DNA from: Bdellovibrio sp. GT3 | Lineage (GTDB): Bacteria > Bdellovibrionota > Bdellovibrionia > Bdellovibrionales > Bdellovibrionaceae | Assembly (NCBI RefSeq): GCF_037996765.1 | Contig: NZ_JBBNAD010000004.1 | Coordinates: forward strand, 248,001-312,000 | DNA: 64,000 nucleotides | Reading direction: 5' to 3' | Part shown: in pieces, positions 42,557-52,441 of the stretch | How the letters are laid out: the number at the start of each line of letters is the position of its first letter | Numbering within the stretch: position 1 is the first letter of the stretch | Notes under the pieces: generated by a model | Told to the model about the DNA's origin: nothing | Seen by the model: the letters and a program-made list of their open reading frames with translations, nothing else | Databases searched by the model: none | Position numbers and translations under genes: made by a program

Positions 42557-44269
42557 ATGAAATGGATTTTGGGCCTTTGTTGCCTGATAGTGCCTGCATT
42601 GTCTCAGGCGCAATTTAACTCTTTAGCCAGGACAGACTGGCGTGTAATGAAAACGCAATGGTCTACTCAGGACGAGGAAAACTTTAGCAGATTTGTGGCG
42701 CGCTTAGGTGCTGCCGTCGAGAATCGCCAGTGTGATACGGTAAAAGACTGCCTGAAGAGCGATGCCAACCCGTATTATTCTTCAGACCCCGCAGGATTGG
42801 TTTACTATGCTGACTGTGCGGATCTGCCGTACTTTTTAAGAGCCTATTTCGCCTGGAAAAATGGACTGCCTATGTCGGTGGCAAGCCGGGTCAGTGCTCG
42901 GCCCGTGGCTGGAAATACCGGTGACATTCGGTATACGCCACAAGGAAATTACGTGACCGGCCGCTTTGATGTGATCGCCGGCAATGGTCGCAAACGCTTT
43001 GCCTTTATTGATAATATCGAGGACTACGATATCGGTAACTTGATGTTGGCCACTCGTTATCCAAATGCAGTGGCGCTGTTGAATGGCACGATCACGAATT
43101 CAACGCTTTCCGCGACGTTCAGAATGATGGGAACCGAAGACGGAAAAATGTATGCGGATTTCTACCCGGTCAAACTGACCAGATTCAGTGTCCGACCGGG
43201 AACTGTGATTTATGATCCAAACGGACATGTGGCGGTGGTTTACAAAATCACAGCAGATGGACAAGTTTACTATATTGACTCTCACCCTGACAATACTTTG
43301 ACGTCAGGGATGTACAACCCAAAATTCGAGCGCAGCAATCCTTATCAAGGCGCGGGTTTTAAAAACTTCCGTCCATTGACGTTGGTTGATGCAAGACAGG
43401 ATTCGTCGGGAGCCTATGTCGGGGGAAGAGTTGTCGGCGCCAAAAACACGACACTGCCTTATTATTCATTGGAACAATTCTTTGGCACAAATCCTGATCC
43501 CGACGGTAAGTGGAGCAAAGGCAAGTTTGTCTATAACGGTCGCGACGTGGATTACTATGAGTATCTGCGTATCATGATGGCCAACGGCGAGCTGCGCATC
43601 GACCCCTTGGTGGATATGCAAGTGATGTTGCGTGATCTATGTGTGAACGTGAGAGATCGTGTGCAAGCGGTGGATGTGGCACTGCAGTCCGGTGTGCAAA
43701 ACAAACCTCATCCTGAGCGTTTGCCTGTAAATATTTATGGTACCACTGGAGAGTGGGAACAATGGGCTTCTCCGTCGCGGGATGCGCGCCTGAAGGTTTC
43801 CTTTGCAAACCTGCTGATTCAAGTCCGCAGCATGGTTCAGCGTCATCAGGTGGGGGATCCTACGATTGTGTACCATGGAAGCAATCTGCGCGGTGACCTG
43901 ATGGCGATTTATCAAAGAGAATCTGCAAGCTGTCAGTTCGCCTACAAGAATAGCAATGGCGTCGGTGTTCCGTTGAATTTGGATCAGGCAAGACAACGTG
44001 TTTTTGACATGAGCTTTGATCCTTACCATTGTGCGGAACTGCGATGGGGAGCGAAAACTTCCCAGGAACTGGCATCTTGCCGGGACAACCAAAACAAACG
44101 CGCTTGGTATGCAGCGGAACGCTGGTTGCGATATCAAGCGGATCGCACCTATGATGCGAGAATGGATTACACTCTGGGTGAGCTGACCGGTCCTAAACCA
44201 GGAGTGGGAGTGGCGAATCCGCCGGATGTGGATATCGTGCGCTTTCTGCAAACGGGAGCTCGCCGTTAG
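42557..44269 (+). CDS. Secreted protein with a candidate papain/NlpC-like Cys-His-Asp centre
   Basis: 570 residues with a signal peptide (LGLCCLIVPALSQAQ). The N-terminal half contains YADCADLPYFLRAYFAW (Cys about 87 at a helix start), then GTVIYDPNGHVAVVYKI (His about 224) and QVYYIDSHPDN (Asp about 241). Cys at a helix N terminus, then His and Asp on adjacent strands, is the order of papain-like NlpC/P60 and CHAP amidases, although no family is recognised outright. The C-terminal half is helical with several Cys. Location between two L,D-transpeptidases supports a peptidoglycan role (inference). GGAGG lies 5 nt before the ATG at 42557. Confidence 0.55.
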   Translation: MKWILGLCCLIVPALSQAQFNSLARTDWRVMKTQWSTQDEENFSRFVARLGAAVENRQCDTVKDCLKSDANPYYSSDPAGLVYYADCADLPYFLRAYFAWKNGLPMSVASRVSARPVAGNTGDIRYTPQGNYVTGRFDVIAGNGRKRFAFIDNIEDYDIGNLMLATRYPNAVALLNGTITNSTLSATFRMMGTEDGKMYADFYPVKLTRFSVRPGTVIYDPNGHVAVVYKITADGQVYYIDSHPDNTLTSGMYNPKFERSNPYQGAGFKNFRPLTLVDARQDSSGAYVGGRVVGAKNTTLPYYSLEQFFGTNPDPDGKWSKGKFVYNGRDVDYYEYLRIMMANGELRIDPLVDMQVMLRDLCVNVRDRVQAVDVALQSGVQNKPHPERLPVNIYGTTGEWEQWASPSRDARLKVSFANLLIQVRSMVQRHQVGDPTIVYHGSNLRGDLMAIYQRESASCQFAYKNSNGVGVPLNLDQARQRVFDMSFDPYHCAELRWGAKTSQELASCRDNQNKRAWYAAERWLRYQADRTYDARMDYTLGELTGPKPGVGVANPPDVDIVRFLQTGARR

Positions 44270-44294
44270 TTTTTCTGAAACAAAGTATTATTCA

Positions 44295-44335
44295 AGACAC
44301 CGCAGTATCTTCGCTGATCTGCGGTGTCTCATTTT
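44295..44335 (+). terminator. Hairpin terminator
   Basis: Stem AGACACCGCAG / CTGCGGTGTCT with a 13-nt loop, followed by CATTTTG. Confidence 0.65.
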
Positions 44336-44464
44336 GAGACTGTAGATTCTGCGCCAATCGTTGCCGAGGAATGTTACCTCCTTCTATTTAAGAGATGAAA
44401 TCCAACAGATTCCAGCCGAAGCGGCATAAATGTTGGAAGTAAAAGGGTGAGTGAGGCACACCCT

Positions 44465-46246
44465 ATGAAAATGAAAGACTATATCAATTTCAACGAAGTC
44501 CTTTTAATCGCAATTGGGATCATTCTTTTGTTCCCATTGCTGGGTAATGCTCAGGATGTCACATATCCCAACTACTCTACAGCAATTAAAACCGCAGTGA
44601 CGGATCCGACTTCCCAGTTGGGCAGCATGGCTCAGTTTCAATACTTTATGCATACAGATATGATGAAGAAGCTTTATTCTTTGCGTGGTTACGAGCCGAT
44701 CTGGATTAACTTCCAAGGTCGTCCTGCGCCGATCGCCACAGAGCTTCGTCGCTTGCTTTTAGTGGCTTACCGTCATGGCTTGCCAGCAGATATGGAGCAG
44801 GTTGCAGTTAAAGAAAACGGCGCCACAGTTCAAAAGTGGACCTATGTTTCCCGTGGATACTGGGACAGAAGATTAGAAGACTACCTGCGCACAGCGACGG
44901 TTTCCCCGAAAGACGTCATCTGGTTTGAGCTTTTGGCAACAGAGGCTTTTTTGCGTTATACGCAGCACATTTTTGTCGGCCGTTTTGATCCAAGAAAAAT
45001 TGATGAAAAAATCATTCTGGGCCCTCGCGTGATCAACGACAAAACTTACAATGCCCTGAACCATGCTGTCAGTAATCCGGGGCGCTTGCAGGAGTTGATG
45101 GATCGTTTTGCTCCGGAGTCAGCGAACTATAAAGGTCTGATGACTTTATTGAACTACTATCGCCGCGTGAAGTTGGCGGGTGGTTGGCAGGCTATTCCGT
45201 CACCGGGCGTACAGATCGAGCCGGGCATCAGTCATCAGATTATTCCGCAGATCAGAAGTCGTTTGAAGCTTTTTGGGTATGAAATGGGTGATCTCAATAA
45301 TCAAGTCTATGATGAGGGTTTTGGTAGAGCCCTGCGCCGATTTCAAGAGTTGAGTGATCTGGAAAATGACGGTGTGATTGGTGCCAACGTTTCAAAAGTT
45401 TTGCGCTATTTGAATGTGCCGGTAGAGGGGCGCATCGAGCAACTGTCGGTAAATATGGAGCGTCTGCGCTGGTTGCCGAGGAAATTGGGTGATCGCTATG
45501 TATTCGTGAATCTGGCAATGACAGAGTTCCGTCTGCATGACGAGAAGCTTTCTGCGGCAGAACTTGAAAAAATGAAATTCAAAACCATCAACGGTAAGGA
45601 TGTCCGTCAGACGCCATTGATGATTGATGAAATTCGCTATGTGAATTTCAATCCGACGTGGACTGTGCCAAGCTCCATCGCCATCAAAGACAAGTTGCCG
45701 CAACTAAGAGCGGACGCGGGATATCTGGGTAAGCACGGTATGAAACTTATGCGAGGTCAGACGGTCGTAGATCCGATGACAGTGGATTTTAAAAATATCG
45801 CAGAGGATGTTTTCGCAAGCACATATACCATTGTACAGATGCCGGACTATAACAATGCCCTGGGTGTTGTTAAGTTTCCTCTCGTTAAAAACAACAAGGC
45901 TATTTTCATGCACGACACCAACGAGAGAAATCTGTTTAAGACGACCAACCGTCATGGCAGCTCGGGTTGCATTCGCCTGGAAAAGCCCAAAGAGTTTGCC
46001 GAGTACCTTCTGGCTGATAAGGGATATACTTTGGCCAAAATCAACGGCCTGGTTCCACAAAATGCAGAGATGCCTCCGGGGAAAACTTTTTCTGAGACAT
46101 TGAAGCGCCCGATGACGGTTTATATTCAGTATCTGACGACCGAAGTGGGCCCGAAAGGTGAAGTGCGCTTTGCTGACGACGTATACGGCCAGGATGAAAA
46201 AATCAAAGCGGCGCTTTTGGATCCCAAAAACAACGGCGACTTCTAA
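44465..46246 (+). CDS. L,D-transpeptidase, YcbB/LdtD type
   Basis: 593 residues: an N-terminal membrane or signal segment (LLIAIGIILLFPLLGNAQ), a helical scaffold (about 35-230) with YEPIWINFQGRP, a PG_binding_1 repeat (about 260-315, GDLNNQVYDEGFGRALRRFQ), and a YkuD domain with MHDTNERNLFKTTNRHGSSGCIRLEKP, catalytic Cys about residue 502. This is the order in E. coli LdtD/YcbB, which makes 3-3 crosslinks. The start is the ATG at 44465 with a GTGAGG site; a GTG at 44447 is an alternative. It is 195 bp after the papain-like candidate with a hairpin between. Confidence 0.88.
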   Translation: MKMKDYINFNEVLLIAIGIILLFPLLGNAQDVTYPNYSTAIKTAVTDPTSQLGSMAQFQYFMHTDMMKKLYSLRGYEPIWINFQGRPAPIATELRRLLLVAYRHGLPADMEQVAVKENGATVQKWTYVSRGYWDRRLEDYLRTATVSPKDVIWFELLATEAFLRYTQHIFVGRFDPRKIDEKIILGPRVINDKTYNALNHAVSNPGRLQELMDRFAPESANYKGLMTLLNYYRRVKLAGGWQAIPSPGVQIEPGISHQIIPQIRSRLKLFGYEMGDLNNQVYDEGFGRALRRFQELSDLENDGVIGANVSKVLRYLNVPVEGRIEQLSVNMERLRWLPRKLGDRYVFVNLAMTEFRLHDEKLSAAELEKMKFKTINGKDVRQTPLMIDEIRYVNFNPTWTVPSSIAIKDKLPQLRADAGYLGKHGMKLMRGQTVVDPMTVDFKNIAEDVFASTYTIVQMPDYNNALGVVKFPLVKNNKAIFMHDTNERNLFKTTNRHGSSGCIRLEKPKEFAEYLLADKGYTLAKINGLVPQNAEMPPGKTFSETLKRPMTVYIQYLTTEVGPKGEVRFADDVYGQDEKIKAALLDPKNNGDF

Positions 46247-46303
46247 AGCGACTTCTTTTGAAATAAAATTGGCGAAAATCAAAATCTATGTTTCGATAAA
46301 GGG

Positions 46304-46915
46304 ATGAAGAGAATCATCCCTTTTATTTTTTCAATACCCCTTGTGACGATGGCGCAGGTCTCATCACCAACGCCTTCGCCAGCGGTTTCAGCCAAGCCGG
46401 TTTCGGTTTCCTACGAAAATCTGATCAAGTGTTTCCCGGAGTTGAAGGATGATTCCCTGACGTTCAAGGTCGATCTGACAAAGTTGAAGGATTTGGCGGA
46501 TGAAAAGCTGGTGACTATTCGCTCGCAACTGCGTCAAAGAAAGATTGGATATTTGGATGCAGATCAGGATCAAATGATTTTGACCCTGAAGTCGAGCGGC
46601 GCAGGGAAAAAGCAGAAAACCGAGCTGTCGTTGCAGAAGGTTGCGGCGGACGGGGTGCTTACGGATATAGCACTTACTAAAAATCAACGCACCAATCCCA
46701 AACAAGAGATCATTAATAATTTTCTGCTGAATGGGACGATCAAGAGTGATGAGTACTCCTATCTTGACACGAAGCTGAATGGAATCACAGCGACCTACAA
46801 GCGCAACTTCCGCGAGGTCGTGGAATTCAATTTAGAGGGACCGTCACGAAAGCGCAGTCTGTCTTGCAGTAGCGAGCCTCAACTGGGCATTATTTGCACT
46901 TGCACCAAGAAATAA
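46304..46915 (+). CDS. Secreted protein of unknown function
   Basis: 203 residues; signal-like start (IIPFIFSIPLVTMAQ), a Ser/Pro-rich linker, and a mature region of alternating helices and strands ending with a Cys-rich tail (LSCSSEPQLGIICTCTKK). No domain was recognised. It follows the LdtD-type gene by 57 bp and may be cotranscribed. Confidence 0.6.
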   Translation: MKRIIPFIFSIPLVTMAQVSSPTPSPAVSAKPVSVSYENLIKCFPELKDDSLTFKVDLTKLKDLADEKLVTIRSQLRQRKIGYLDADQDQMILTLKSSGAGKKQKTELSLQKVAADGVLTDIALTKNQRTNPKQEIINNFLLNGTIKSDEYSYLDTKLNGITATYKRNFREVVEFNLEGPSRKRSLSCSSEPQLGIICTCTKK

Positions 46916-46919
46916 ACTG

Positions 46920-46949
46920 TTGAATAGCGCTGATCGTTATAGCTATAAT
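46920..46949 (+). promoter_or_regulatory. Promoter of the zapA operon
   Basis: TTGAAT (46920-46925), 18-bp spacer, consensus TATAAT (46944-46949). This gives a leader of about 70 nt before zapA. Confidence 0.65.
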
Positions 46950-47026
46950 TTTCGTAGTGTTGTTCTAGGTTTTTATCTAGAGTTTTAAAAGGTTTAGCCC
47001 CATTAGCGATTGAAAGAGGAGACACG

Positions 47027-47335
47027 GTGACTGCTGAGAAAAAGAACTTCAATTTCCTCATTGCAGGAGTCCCGTATAAACTTAGATCCTCTCATGACGA
47101 TGCCACAGTTCAGGAACTCGTCGACTTTGTTAATAACAAAATGAATCAAGCTATGGCCGTTACTAAAAACGGTTCTTTCCAAAATGCCGCTGTGTTGACA
47201 GCAATGAATGTCGCGGAAGAACTCATCCTTTTGAAAAGAAAAGCGCAGCGTGAACTCGATAAGCTCGAGGAAAAAACGATGCAGCTTTCTTTGGAACTCG
47301 AAAACTCCAAGAACAACAAGGTTTTGAACAACTAA
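47027..47335 (+). CDS. zapA: Cell division protein ZapA
   Basis: 102 residues starting at a GTG preceded by AGAGGAG. The globular N-terminal part (FNFLIAGVPYKLRSSHDDATVQELVDFVNNKMNQAM) and the C-terminal coiled coil (EELILLKRKAQRELDKLEEKTMQLSLELE) match ZapA, which bundles FtsZ filaments at mid-cell. It opens an operon with 5-FTHF cyclo-ligase, rny, tyrS and a ferredoxin. The zapA/cyclo-ligase adjacency is widespread in proteobacteria. Confidence 0.85.
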   Translation: MTAEKKNFNFLIAGVPYKLRSSHDDATVQELVDFVNNKMNQAMAVTKNGSFQNAAVLTAMNVAEELILLKRKAQRELDKLEEKTMQLSLELENSKNNKVLNN

Positions 47336-47362
47336 CTTTGATGTAACTCTCTTGGAGTGCCC

Positions 47363-47926
47363 ATGCCCTCTTGGAGCTCTAAACAGGAATGTCGTTCCTT
47401 TTATAAATCTCTTTGCGCCCAAGAGTTTGCGCAAGGTCTTGTTCAAAACCAGCAGCAGTTGAATGTATTTCTGCAGGACTTTATGTCCAAGCAGAACGGA
47501 TGTTGGGGGGCTTATCGCTCTCTTTCTCAAGAAGTCAGTGTGGATCAGGTCTTCAAGATCGAACACATTGATTGGGTGTTCCCCCGTATCAAGGGCACCG
47601 AGCTTGAGTTTTGTTTTGCATCAGGTTTTAGCCAAGGCGCATTTGGCGTTTTGGAGCCTGATCCCAACTCCGCTATCATTGATCTTAAAGGCATTCACGG
47701 CCTGCTGATTCCCGGATTAGTTTTTAATAAGAATGGCAACCGCCTTGGCAAGGGTAAGGGATTTTATGACAAAACCCTCGCTCATTTTAAAGGAGTCAAG
47801 GTGGGGGTTTGTTTTGATTTTCAAATTTCAGAACAGACGCTACCGATGGAAGCCCATGACGAGAAGATGGATTACATCCTCACAGAGTCGGGTTTGATCG
47901 TTTGCCAGCAGTTTGAAGTTCATTAG
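47363..47926 (+). CDS. 5-formyltetrahydrofolate cyclo-ligase
   Basis: 187 residues. It has the family core: PRIKGTELEFCFA, FGVLEPDP and GLLIPGLVFNKNGNRLGKGKGFYDKTL, the last being the MTHFS nucleotide/folate-binding block with GxGxGFYD. It converts 5-formyl-THF to 5,10-methenyl-THF with ATP. The ATG at 47363 has TTGGAG upstream, 27 bp after zapA; a GTG two codons earlier is possible. Confidence 0.88.
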   Translation: MPSWSSKQECRSFYKSLCAQEFAQGLVQNQQQLNVFLQDFMSKQNGCWGAYRSLSQEVSVDQVFKIEHIDWVFPRIKGTELEFCFASGFSQGAFGVLEPDPNSAIIDLKGIHGLLIPGLVFNKNGNRLGKGKGFYDKTLAHFKGVKVGVCFDFQISEQTLPMEAHDEKMDYILTESGLIVCQQFEVH

Positions 47927-47950
47927 GAACTTCTAGGAGAAAAGGAAAAG

Positions 47951-49516
47951 ATGGAAATTTTAATCACAGCCATTATCTGTTTAATTTTGGGCGGTGTCGC
48001 TGTTTTCATGGTGAAGCGTATCCAGGACAACAACAGCAAAAAGTCTGCACGCATTGAAGCCGAGCGTATTGTTAATAAGGCTAAATCCGAAGCAGCAAAA
48101 CTTAAAAAAGATGCTGAAACTCGTTCTAAGGATTTTGAAGGTCGCGCCCGCAAAAACGTGGAAGCTGACATTCATAAGCAAAACTCCACTTTGAAAAACA
48201 AAGAGTCTCAGTTGGATCGCCGCTTGAAAGAGATCGAGCAGCAGTTCAAACAAAAGATGGAAGAAAACGAGCGTTACTTGAACACGCTGAAAGACCGCGA
48301 GGAAAAAATCGCGATCTCTGAAAACCGTGTGAAAGAGCTTGAGAAAAAAGGCGAATCACAAATTGGTGATTTGAAGCTTAAATTGGAATCTGTGGCCGGT
48401 ATGTCGCAAGACGAAGCAAAACGTCAGTTGCTATCTGCGATCGAGGACGAAGCAAAAGTCGAAGCTTCCAAAAAAATCACGCAAATCGAAGAACAAGCTC
48501 AAAAAGAATCAGAAGTTAAAGCAAAGCGCATCTTGGCGACAGCATTGTCTCGTTTCGCGTCTGAGTTCACTTCTGAAAGAACTGTCAGCGTTTTGGCACT
48601 TCCGAACGACGAGATGAAAGGTAAAATCATCGGTCGTGAGGGTCGTAACATCAGAACACTGGAAGCTCATTGCGGCGTTGACTTGATCGTGGATGACACT
48701 CCGGAAGCGGTGGTGATCTCTGGCTTCGATCCGGTTCGTCGTGAACTGGCTCGTCGTACTATCGAGAAATTGATGGAAGACGGTCGTGTGCATCCTGCGC
48801 GCATCGAAGAAGTGGTAGAGAAACAACGTAATGAACTTATGAAATCCATCAAAGAAGAAGGCGAACGCCACGTGATGGAATTGGGTATTGCAAACATGCA
48901 CCCTGAGTTGATCAAAATCATCGGTGGCTTGAAATACCGTAACTATCAGGGGCAAAATGCCTTGAACCAATCCCTTGAAGTGGCGAACATTGCCGGTCTT
49001 CTTGCGGGTGAGTTGGGCGTGAGCGTGAAATTGGCTCGTCGTGCGGGCCTTCTTCACAATATCGGTAAAGCGATCGACCACACAGCTGAAGGCAGCTATG
49101 CGTTGGTGGGTGCTGAAGCCGCTAAAAAATACAATGAATCTGAAGATGTCTGCCACGCGATCCGTTCCCATGATGAAGAGGAAAAACCTCATTCCATCCT
49201 GGCTTGGATTGTTCATGCCGCTTACATCCTGTCCAGTGCTCGTCCAGGCGCTCGTCGTCCACAAATGGATTCCTTCATCCACCGTTTGGAAGATCTTGAG
49301 TCCATCGGTAACAGCTTCGACGGCGTTTTGAAAACATTGGCACTTCAGGCAGGTAAGGACGTTCGCGTTCTGGTTGAATCTGCAAAAGTGACAGATGATC
49401 AAGCAGTGATGCTTTCTCGTGATATCGCTCGTAAGATCGAACGTGAAGTTCCTCAAGCTGGCCAGATTAAAGTCACTGTGGTTCGTGAGACTCGCAGTGT
49501 GGAGCATGCACGCTAA
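47951..49516 (+). CDS. rny: RNase Y homologue with degenerate HD active site
   Basis: 521 residues with the complete RNase Y layout: N-terminal transmembrane helix ([18 protein letters not shown]), long coiled coil (about 25-200), KH domain ([15 protein letters not shown]), and the RNase Y-type HD and C-terminal regions ([32 protein letters not shown]). The metal-binding HD residues are mostly replaced: the first His is Gln340, HD is His369-Asn370, the HH of SHHGD is His407-Asp408, and the Asp of AADAISAARPGAR is Tyr425. From knowledge of HD phosphohydrolases this should abolish nuclease activity. RNA binding by KH and membrane scaffolding could remain. The stop overlaps the tyrS ATG by one base (TAATG). 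Confidence 0.85.
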   Translation: MEILITAIICLILGGVAVFMVKRIQDNNSKKSARIEAERIVNKAKSEAAKLKKDAETRSKDFEGRARKNVEADIHKQNSTLKNKESQLDRRLKEIEQQFKQKMEENERYLNTLKDREEKIAISENRVKELEKKGESQIGDLKLKLESVAGMSQDEAKRQLLSAIEDEAKVEASKKITQIEEQAQKESEVKAKRILATALSRFASEFTSERTVSVLALPNDEMKGKIIGREGRNIRTLEAHCGVDLIVDDTPEAVVISGFDPVRRELARRTIEKLMEDGRVHPARIEEVVEKQRNELMKSIKEEGERHVMELGIANMHPELIKIIGGLKYRNYQGQNALNQSLEVANIAGLLAGELGVSVKLARRAGLLHNIGKAIDHTAEGSYALVGAEAAKKYNESEDVCHAIRSHDEEEKPHSILAWIVHAAYILSSARPGARRPQMDSFIHRLEDLESIGNSFDGVLKTLALQAGKDVRVLVESAKVTDDQAVMLSRDIARKIEREVPQAGQIKVTVVRETRSVEHAR

Positions 49517-50751
49517 TGAGCTTTTTAGATCCTAAAGAACAGTTAGAAAGAATTAAATTCGGCGTTGCTGAGTTTATTAACGACGAGGAGATGCTTAAGA
49601 AATTAAAGCGCTCCAAGGAAACAGGGACTCCGCTTCGTATTAAGCTGGGAGCAGACCCGACTCGTCCTGATATTCATATCGGACACACCGTAGTCATCAA
49701 TAAATTAAAGACGTTCCAGGATCTGGGTCACCATGTGATCTTTTTGATCGGGGATTTCACCGCAACTATCGGTGATCCAACTGGTAAGAGCACGACTCGT
49801 CCGGTCCTTTCCCGTGAAGAGATCGAGGAAAACGGTCGCACTTACGCCAAACAAATTTTTAAAATCCTGGATCCGAACAAAACCGAGATCGTCTACAACT
49901 CCTCATGGATTGGTAAAATGACTCCGGGTGAGTTCATCAAGATGGCGGCACAATATACTGTGGCGCAAATGCTTGAGCGTGATGATTTCACGAAGCGTTA
50001 TCGTGCAGGAACGCCGATTGCGATTCATGAGTTCCTATATCCATTGACTCAGGGTTATGACTCTGTGGCTTTGAAGGCGGACGTTGAGTTGGGTGGAACG
50101 GATCAGAAGTTTAACCTTCTGGTTGGACGTGCCATGCAGTCGGCATATGGTCAGGAACCGCAGTGTATTTTGACGATGCCGATTCTGGAAGGTATCGATG
50201 GCGTTAATAAAATGTCCAAATCTTTGGACAATTATATTTCCGTTGTTGATACACCCAAAGATATGTTCGGTAAGACTATGAAGATCTCGGATGATCTGAT
50301 GTATCGTTGGTACGAATTACTGACGGACATCACAGCCGGTGAGTTGGCGCAATTAAGACAGGACGTAGCGGATAAAAAGAAACATCCACGTACTGTGAAA
50401 GTTGAGCTGGCGAAATTCATCATTAAACGATTCCACTCGGCTGAGGCTGCTCAGGCAGCTGAAGATGAGTTCAATCGTATTTTCGTCGACAAAGGTTTGC
50501 CTGACGATATTCCAACCGTAGAAATTGAGAACGTATTTATCCCGGCTGATGGCTTGGGCGTGGCTCAGTTGTTGGTAAAACTTGGCTTTGCGGCTTCAAA
50601 TAGTGAAGGCGGTCGCATGGTTCAGGGTGGTGCCGTGCAAATTGATGGCAAGAAGATTGCGGATGCTAAAATGAAGTTGTCCGTAGCCGATATCGACGGA
50701 AAGGTCGTTAAAGGCAGTAAAACCAAATTCGCGAAAGTGAAACTGGTATGA
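49516..50751 (+). CDS. tyrS: Tyrosyl-tRNA synthetase
   Basis: 411 residues, class I synthetase: the HIGH signature appears intact as [31 protein letters not shown]-type Tyr pocket as [21 protein letters not shown], and the second signature as [11 protein letters not shown]-terminal S4 RNA-binding domain follows ([33 protein letters not shown]). Overlap with rny upstream and an ATGA overlap with the ferredoxin downstream indicate translational coupling in one operon. Confidence 0.95.
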   Translation: MSFLDPKEQLERIKFGVAEFINDEEMLKKLKRSKETGTPLRIKLGADPTRPDIHIGHTVVINKLKTFQDLGHHVIFLIGDFTATIGDPTGKSTTRPVLSREEIEENGRTYAKQIFKILDPNKTEIVYNSSWIGKMTPGEFIKMAAQYTVAQMLERDDFTKRYRAGTPIAIHEFLYPLTQGYDSVALKADVELGGTDQKFNLLVGRAMQSAYGQEPQCILTMPILEGIDGVNKMSKSLDNYISVVDTPKDMFGKTMKISDDLMYRWYELLTDITAGELAQLRQDVADKKKHPRTVKVELAKFIIKRFHSAEAAQAAEDEFNRIFVDKGLPDDIPTVEIENVFIPADGLGVAQLLVKLGFAASNSEGGRMVQGGAVQIDGKKIADAKMKLSVADIDGKVVKGSKTKFAKVKLV

Positions 50752-51515
50752 AAATAAAATTTCTTCCGCAAAACATTGAGGTTGAAGCAACTCCGGATAA
50801 ATCGCTATTGCAAATCGCCACGGAAAATCAGCTTGAGATCCGTTCAATTTGCAAGGGTGTTCCAAGTTGTGCTGAATGCCGCGTGCGCATTAAGGAAGGG
50901 GACAGCAATGTCCTGCCTCCAGGCAAAGCGGAGTTGAGTCTCATTGGTACAAGTTACTTTATTGATGGCCGTCGTTTAAGCTGTCAGGTGCGTTGCTTCG
51001 GTGATGTGACTGTGGATCTGACTGAGCAAGTGGAACGCGCGGAAAATCAAACTAAGAAAATCAGAGGCTTCCGTACTAACAAGCAAATGGAATCCAAAGC
51101 TGTGAACGATACCATGCTTCTGGATGCGAAGGTTGATGAATCGGCCTCCGCAGTCGTAAGTGCTGGATCTGAATCTGTGGGTGAGACGGTACAAGCTCCG
51201 GGGGAACGTCCACCTCAGCAGCAACGTCAGCAGAATCAGCAAAAGCAAAAACAGCAACAAAATCAGAATCAAAACCGTCAAAAACAGGGCGGTCAGCAGA
51301 AGCAGCAACAGCAGGCTAAGCAGCAACAAGGTCAGAACCAACAAAGACAGCAGCAAAAGCCAAAAGGTGGTGGCGGACAAAATCAAAATCGCCAGCACAA
51401 TCAGCCAAAGCAGAATCAGAACCAAAATCAGCAGCAGGCCAAGGCGCAGAATCCAAATCAAGGACAGCCACGCCAACAAAACCCGCAGCAAAATCAAAAC
51501 AAGCCCAAGCAATAG
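50748..51515 (+). CDS. 2Fe-2S ferredoxin with Gln/Asn-rich low-complexity tail
   Basis: 255 residues. The first 95 form a plant/vertebrate-type 2Fe-2S ferredoxin: [18 protein letters not shown] (C-x5-C-x2-C) and [16 protein letters not shown] with the fourth Cys. A polar linker follows, and then from about residue 155 to the end a tail made almost only of Gln, Asn, Lys, Arg, Gly and Pro. Such prion-like tails are rare on bacterial ferredoxins and might promote RNA binding or condensation, since the tail is basic (inference). The gene starts inside the tyrS stop (ATGA), and a terminator follows. Confidence 0.8.
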   Translation: MKIKFLPQNIEVEATPDKSLLQIATENQLEIRSICKGVPSCAECRVRIKEGDSNVLPPGKAELSLIGTSYFIDGRRLSCQVRCFGDVTVDLTEQVERAENQTKKIRGFRTNKQMESKAVNDTMLLDAKVDESASAVVSAGSESVGETVQAPGERPPQQQRQQNQQKQKQQQNQNQNRQKQGGQQKQQQQAKQQQGQNQQRQQQKPKGGGGQNQNRQHNQPKQNQNQNQQQAKAQNPNQGQPRQQNPQQNQNKPKQ

Positions 51516-51532
51516 CTGGGCTTGTTTTTTTA
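51500..51532 (+). terminator. Terminator after the ferredoxin gene
   Basis: CAAGCCCA / TGGGCTTG stem enclosing the stop codon, followed by a T run. Confidence 0.85.
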
Positions 51533-51616
51533 AAGCTCCTCTTCCTCATCAATTGTTAACTTATTGGATTTAAGTCCAGTGCAATGACATTAGTGGGATG
51601 CCGATAAGAGTGGAGC

Positions 51617-52441
51617 ATGTCTCACAAGATCACTTTCCGCGAACGCGGCCAAGGACCCATTTTGATTCTTCTTCACGGTTACGGAGGAAGTATTCATCAT
51701 TGGGATGCGGTGGCCACCCAGCTGGAGTCCCAGTATCGAGTGATCGTACCCAATCTGACGCATTTGTATTTGAGCTCCGATAAGCTTTTCTTCACAGTTC
51801 AGGTGGAAGTACTGGCAAAGTTTATTCACGACAACTTCCCTCAACAGCGCGTTCATCTGGCCGGATTAAGCTACGGTGGTGCCTTGAGTTGGGCGCTGGC
51901 AACGCAACACCCTCATTTGGTGGACAAGCTTGCACTGATCAATCCTATGGTGACGGATCCGGTGAAGAACTTCCTGTTGAAGGAACTTAGATTTTTCTTC
52001 TCGATTCCTCTTAATTTAAAAAGCATCTATGTCATGTTGTCGACGCCGATGGGGGCGAGCTTTTTACGGAAGGCCGCACATATTTTCCGCGATGAGAGAT
52101 CCGAGGGGCCGATCTCATTGGATCGCCTGAAGGGGCGGAAACTGCAATTGGTGGCGCATATGATCCATCATTTTGCGTGGATTTTAAGGTCCGAAGACTG
52201 GCAGTACTGGCGCAAGAAACTCTTCCACTATCGCGGGGAGTGCCGGTTTATTTTCGATGAAAGTGATTTGCTTTTTAATCAGGACGCTTACCGAAGCTTC
52301 GCACAGCACATTGGGTGTGAGGATCTGGTGATTCTGCAGGGAGCCGGGCATCTGGCTATCAAAACAAAGCCCGAAGTGGTCGCACAGCACTTGCTGGAAT
52401 TTCTGCAAACCACTGCAAGCTATCAGAAGATCGCTAAATAG
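51617..52441 (+). CDS. Alpha/beta-hydrolase
   Basis: 274 residues: FRERGQGPILILLHGYGGSIHHWD (oxyanion loop HGYGG), VHLAGLSYGGALSW (nucleophile Ser in GLSYGG), CRFIFDESDLLF (candidate acid) and LQGAGHLAIKTKPE (His). The catalytic triad appears complete. No signal peptide, so cytoplasmic. Substrate unknown; the fold is shared by esterases, lipases and epoxide hydrolases. GCCGATAA at 51600-51607 resembles a sigma-28 -10 box, but no matching -35 is at proper distance. Confidence 0.82.
   Translation: MSHKITFRERGQGPILILLHGYGGSIHHWDAVATQLESQYRVIVPNLTHLYLSSDKLFFTVQVEVLAKFIHDNFPQQRVHLAGLSYGGALSWALATQHPHLVDKLALINPMVTDPVKNFLLKELRFFFSIPLNLKSIYVMLSTPMGASFLRKAAHIFRDERSEGPISLDRLKGRKLQLVAHMIHHFAWILRSEDWQYWRKKLFHYRGECRFIFDESDLLFNQDAYRSFAQHIGCEDLVILQGAGHLAIKTKPEVVAQHLLEFLQTTASYQKIAK

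Noticed and set aside
47336-47362. 6S RNA between zapA and the cyclo-ligase gene, as in enterobacteria
   Set aside because: Only 27 bp separate the genes, too short for 6S RNA.
48509-49507. 332-codon minus-strand ORF opposite rny
   Set aside because: It mirrors codon usage of the sense gene and contains no recognisable domain.
51600-51607. Sigma-28 promoter of the alpha/beta-hydrolase
   Set aside because: The GCCGATAA box is exact, but the nearest TAAG-like -35 is about 21 bp away rather than about 11.
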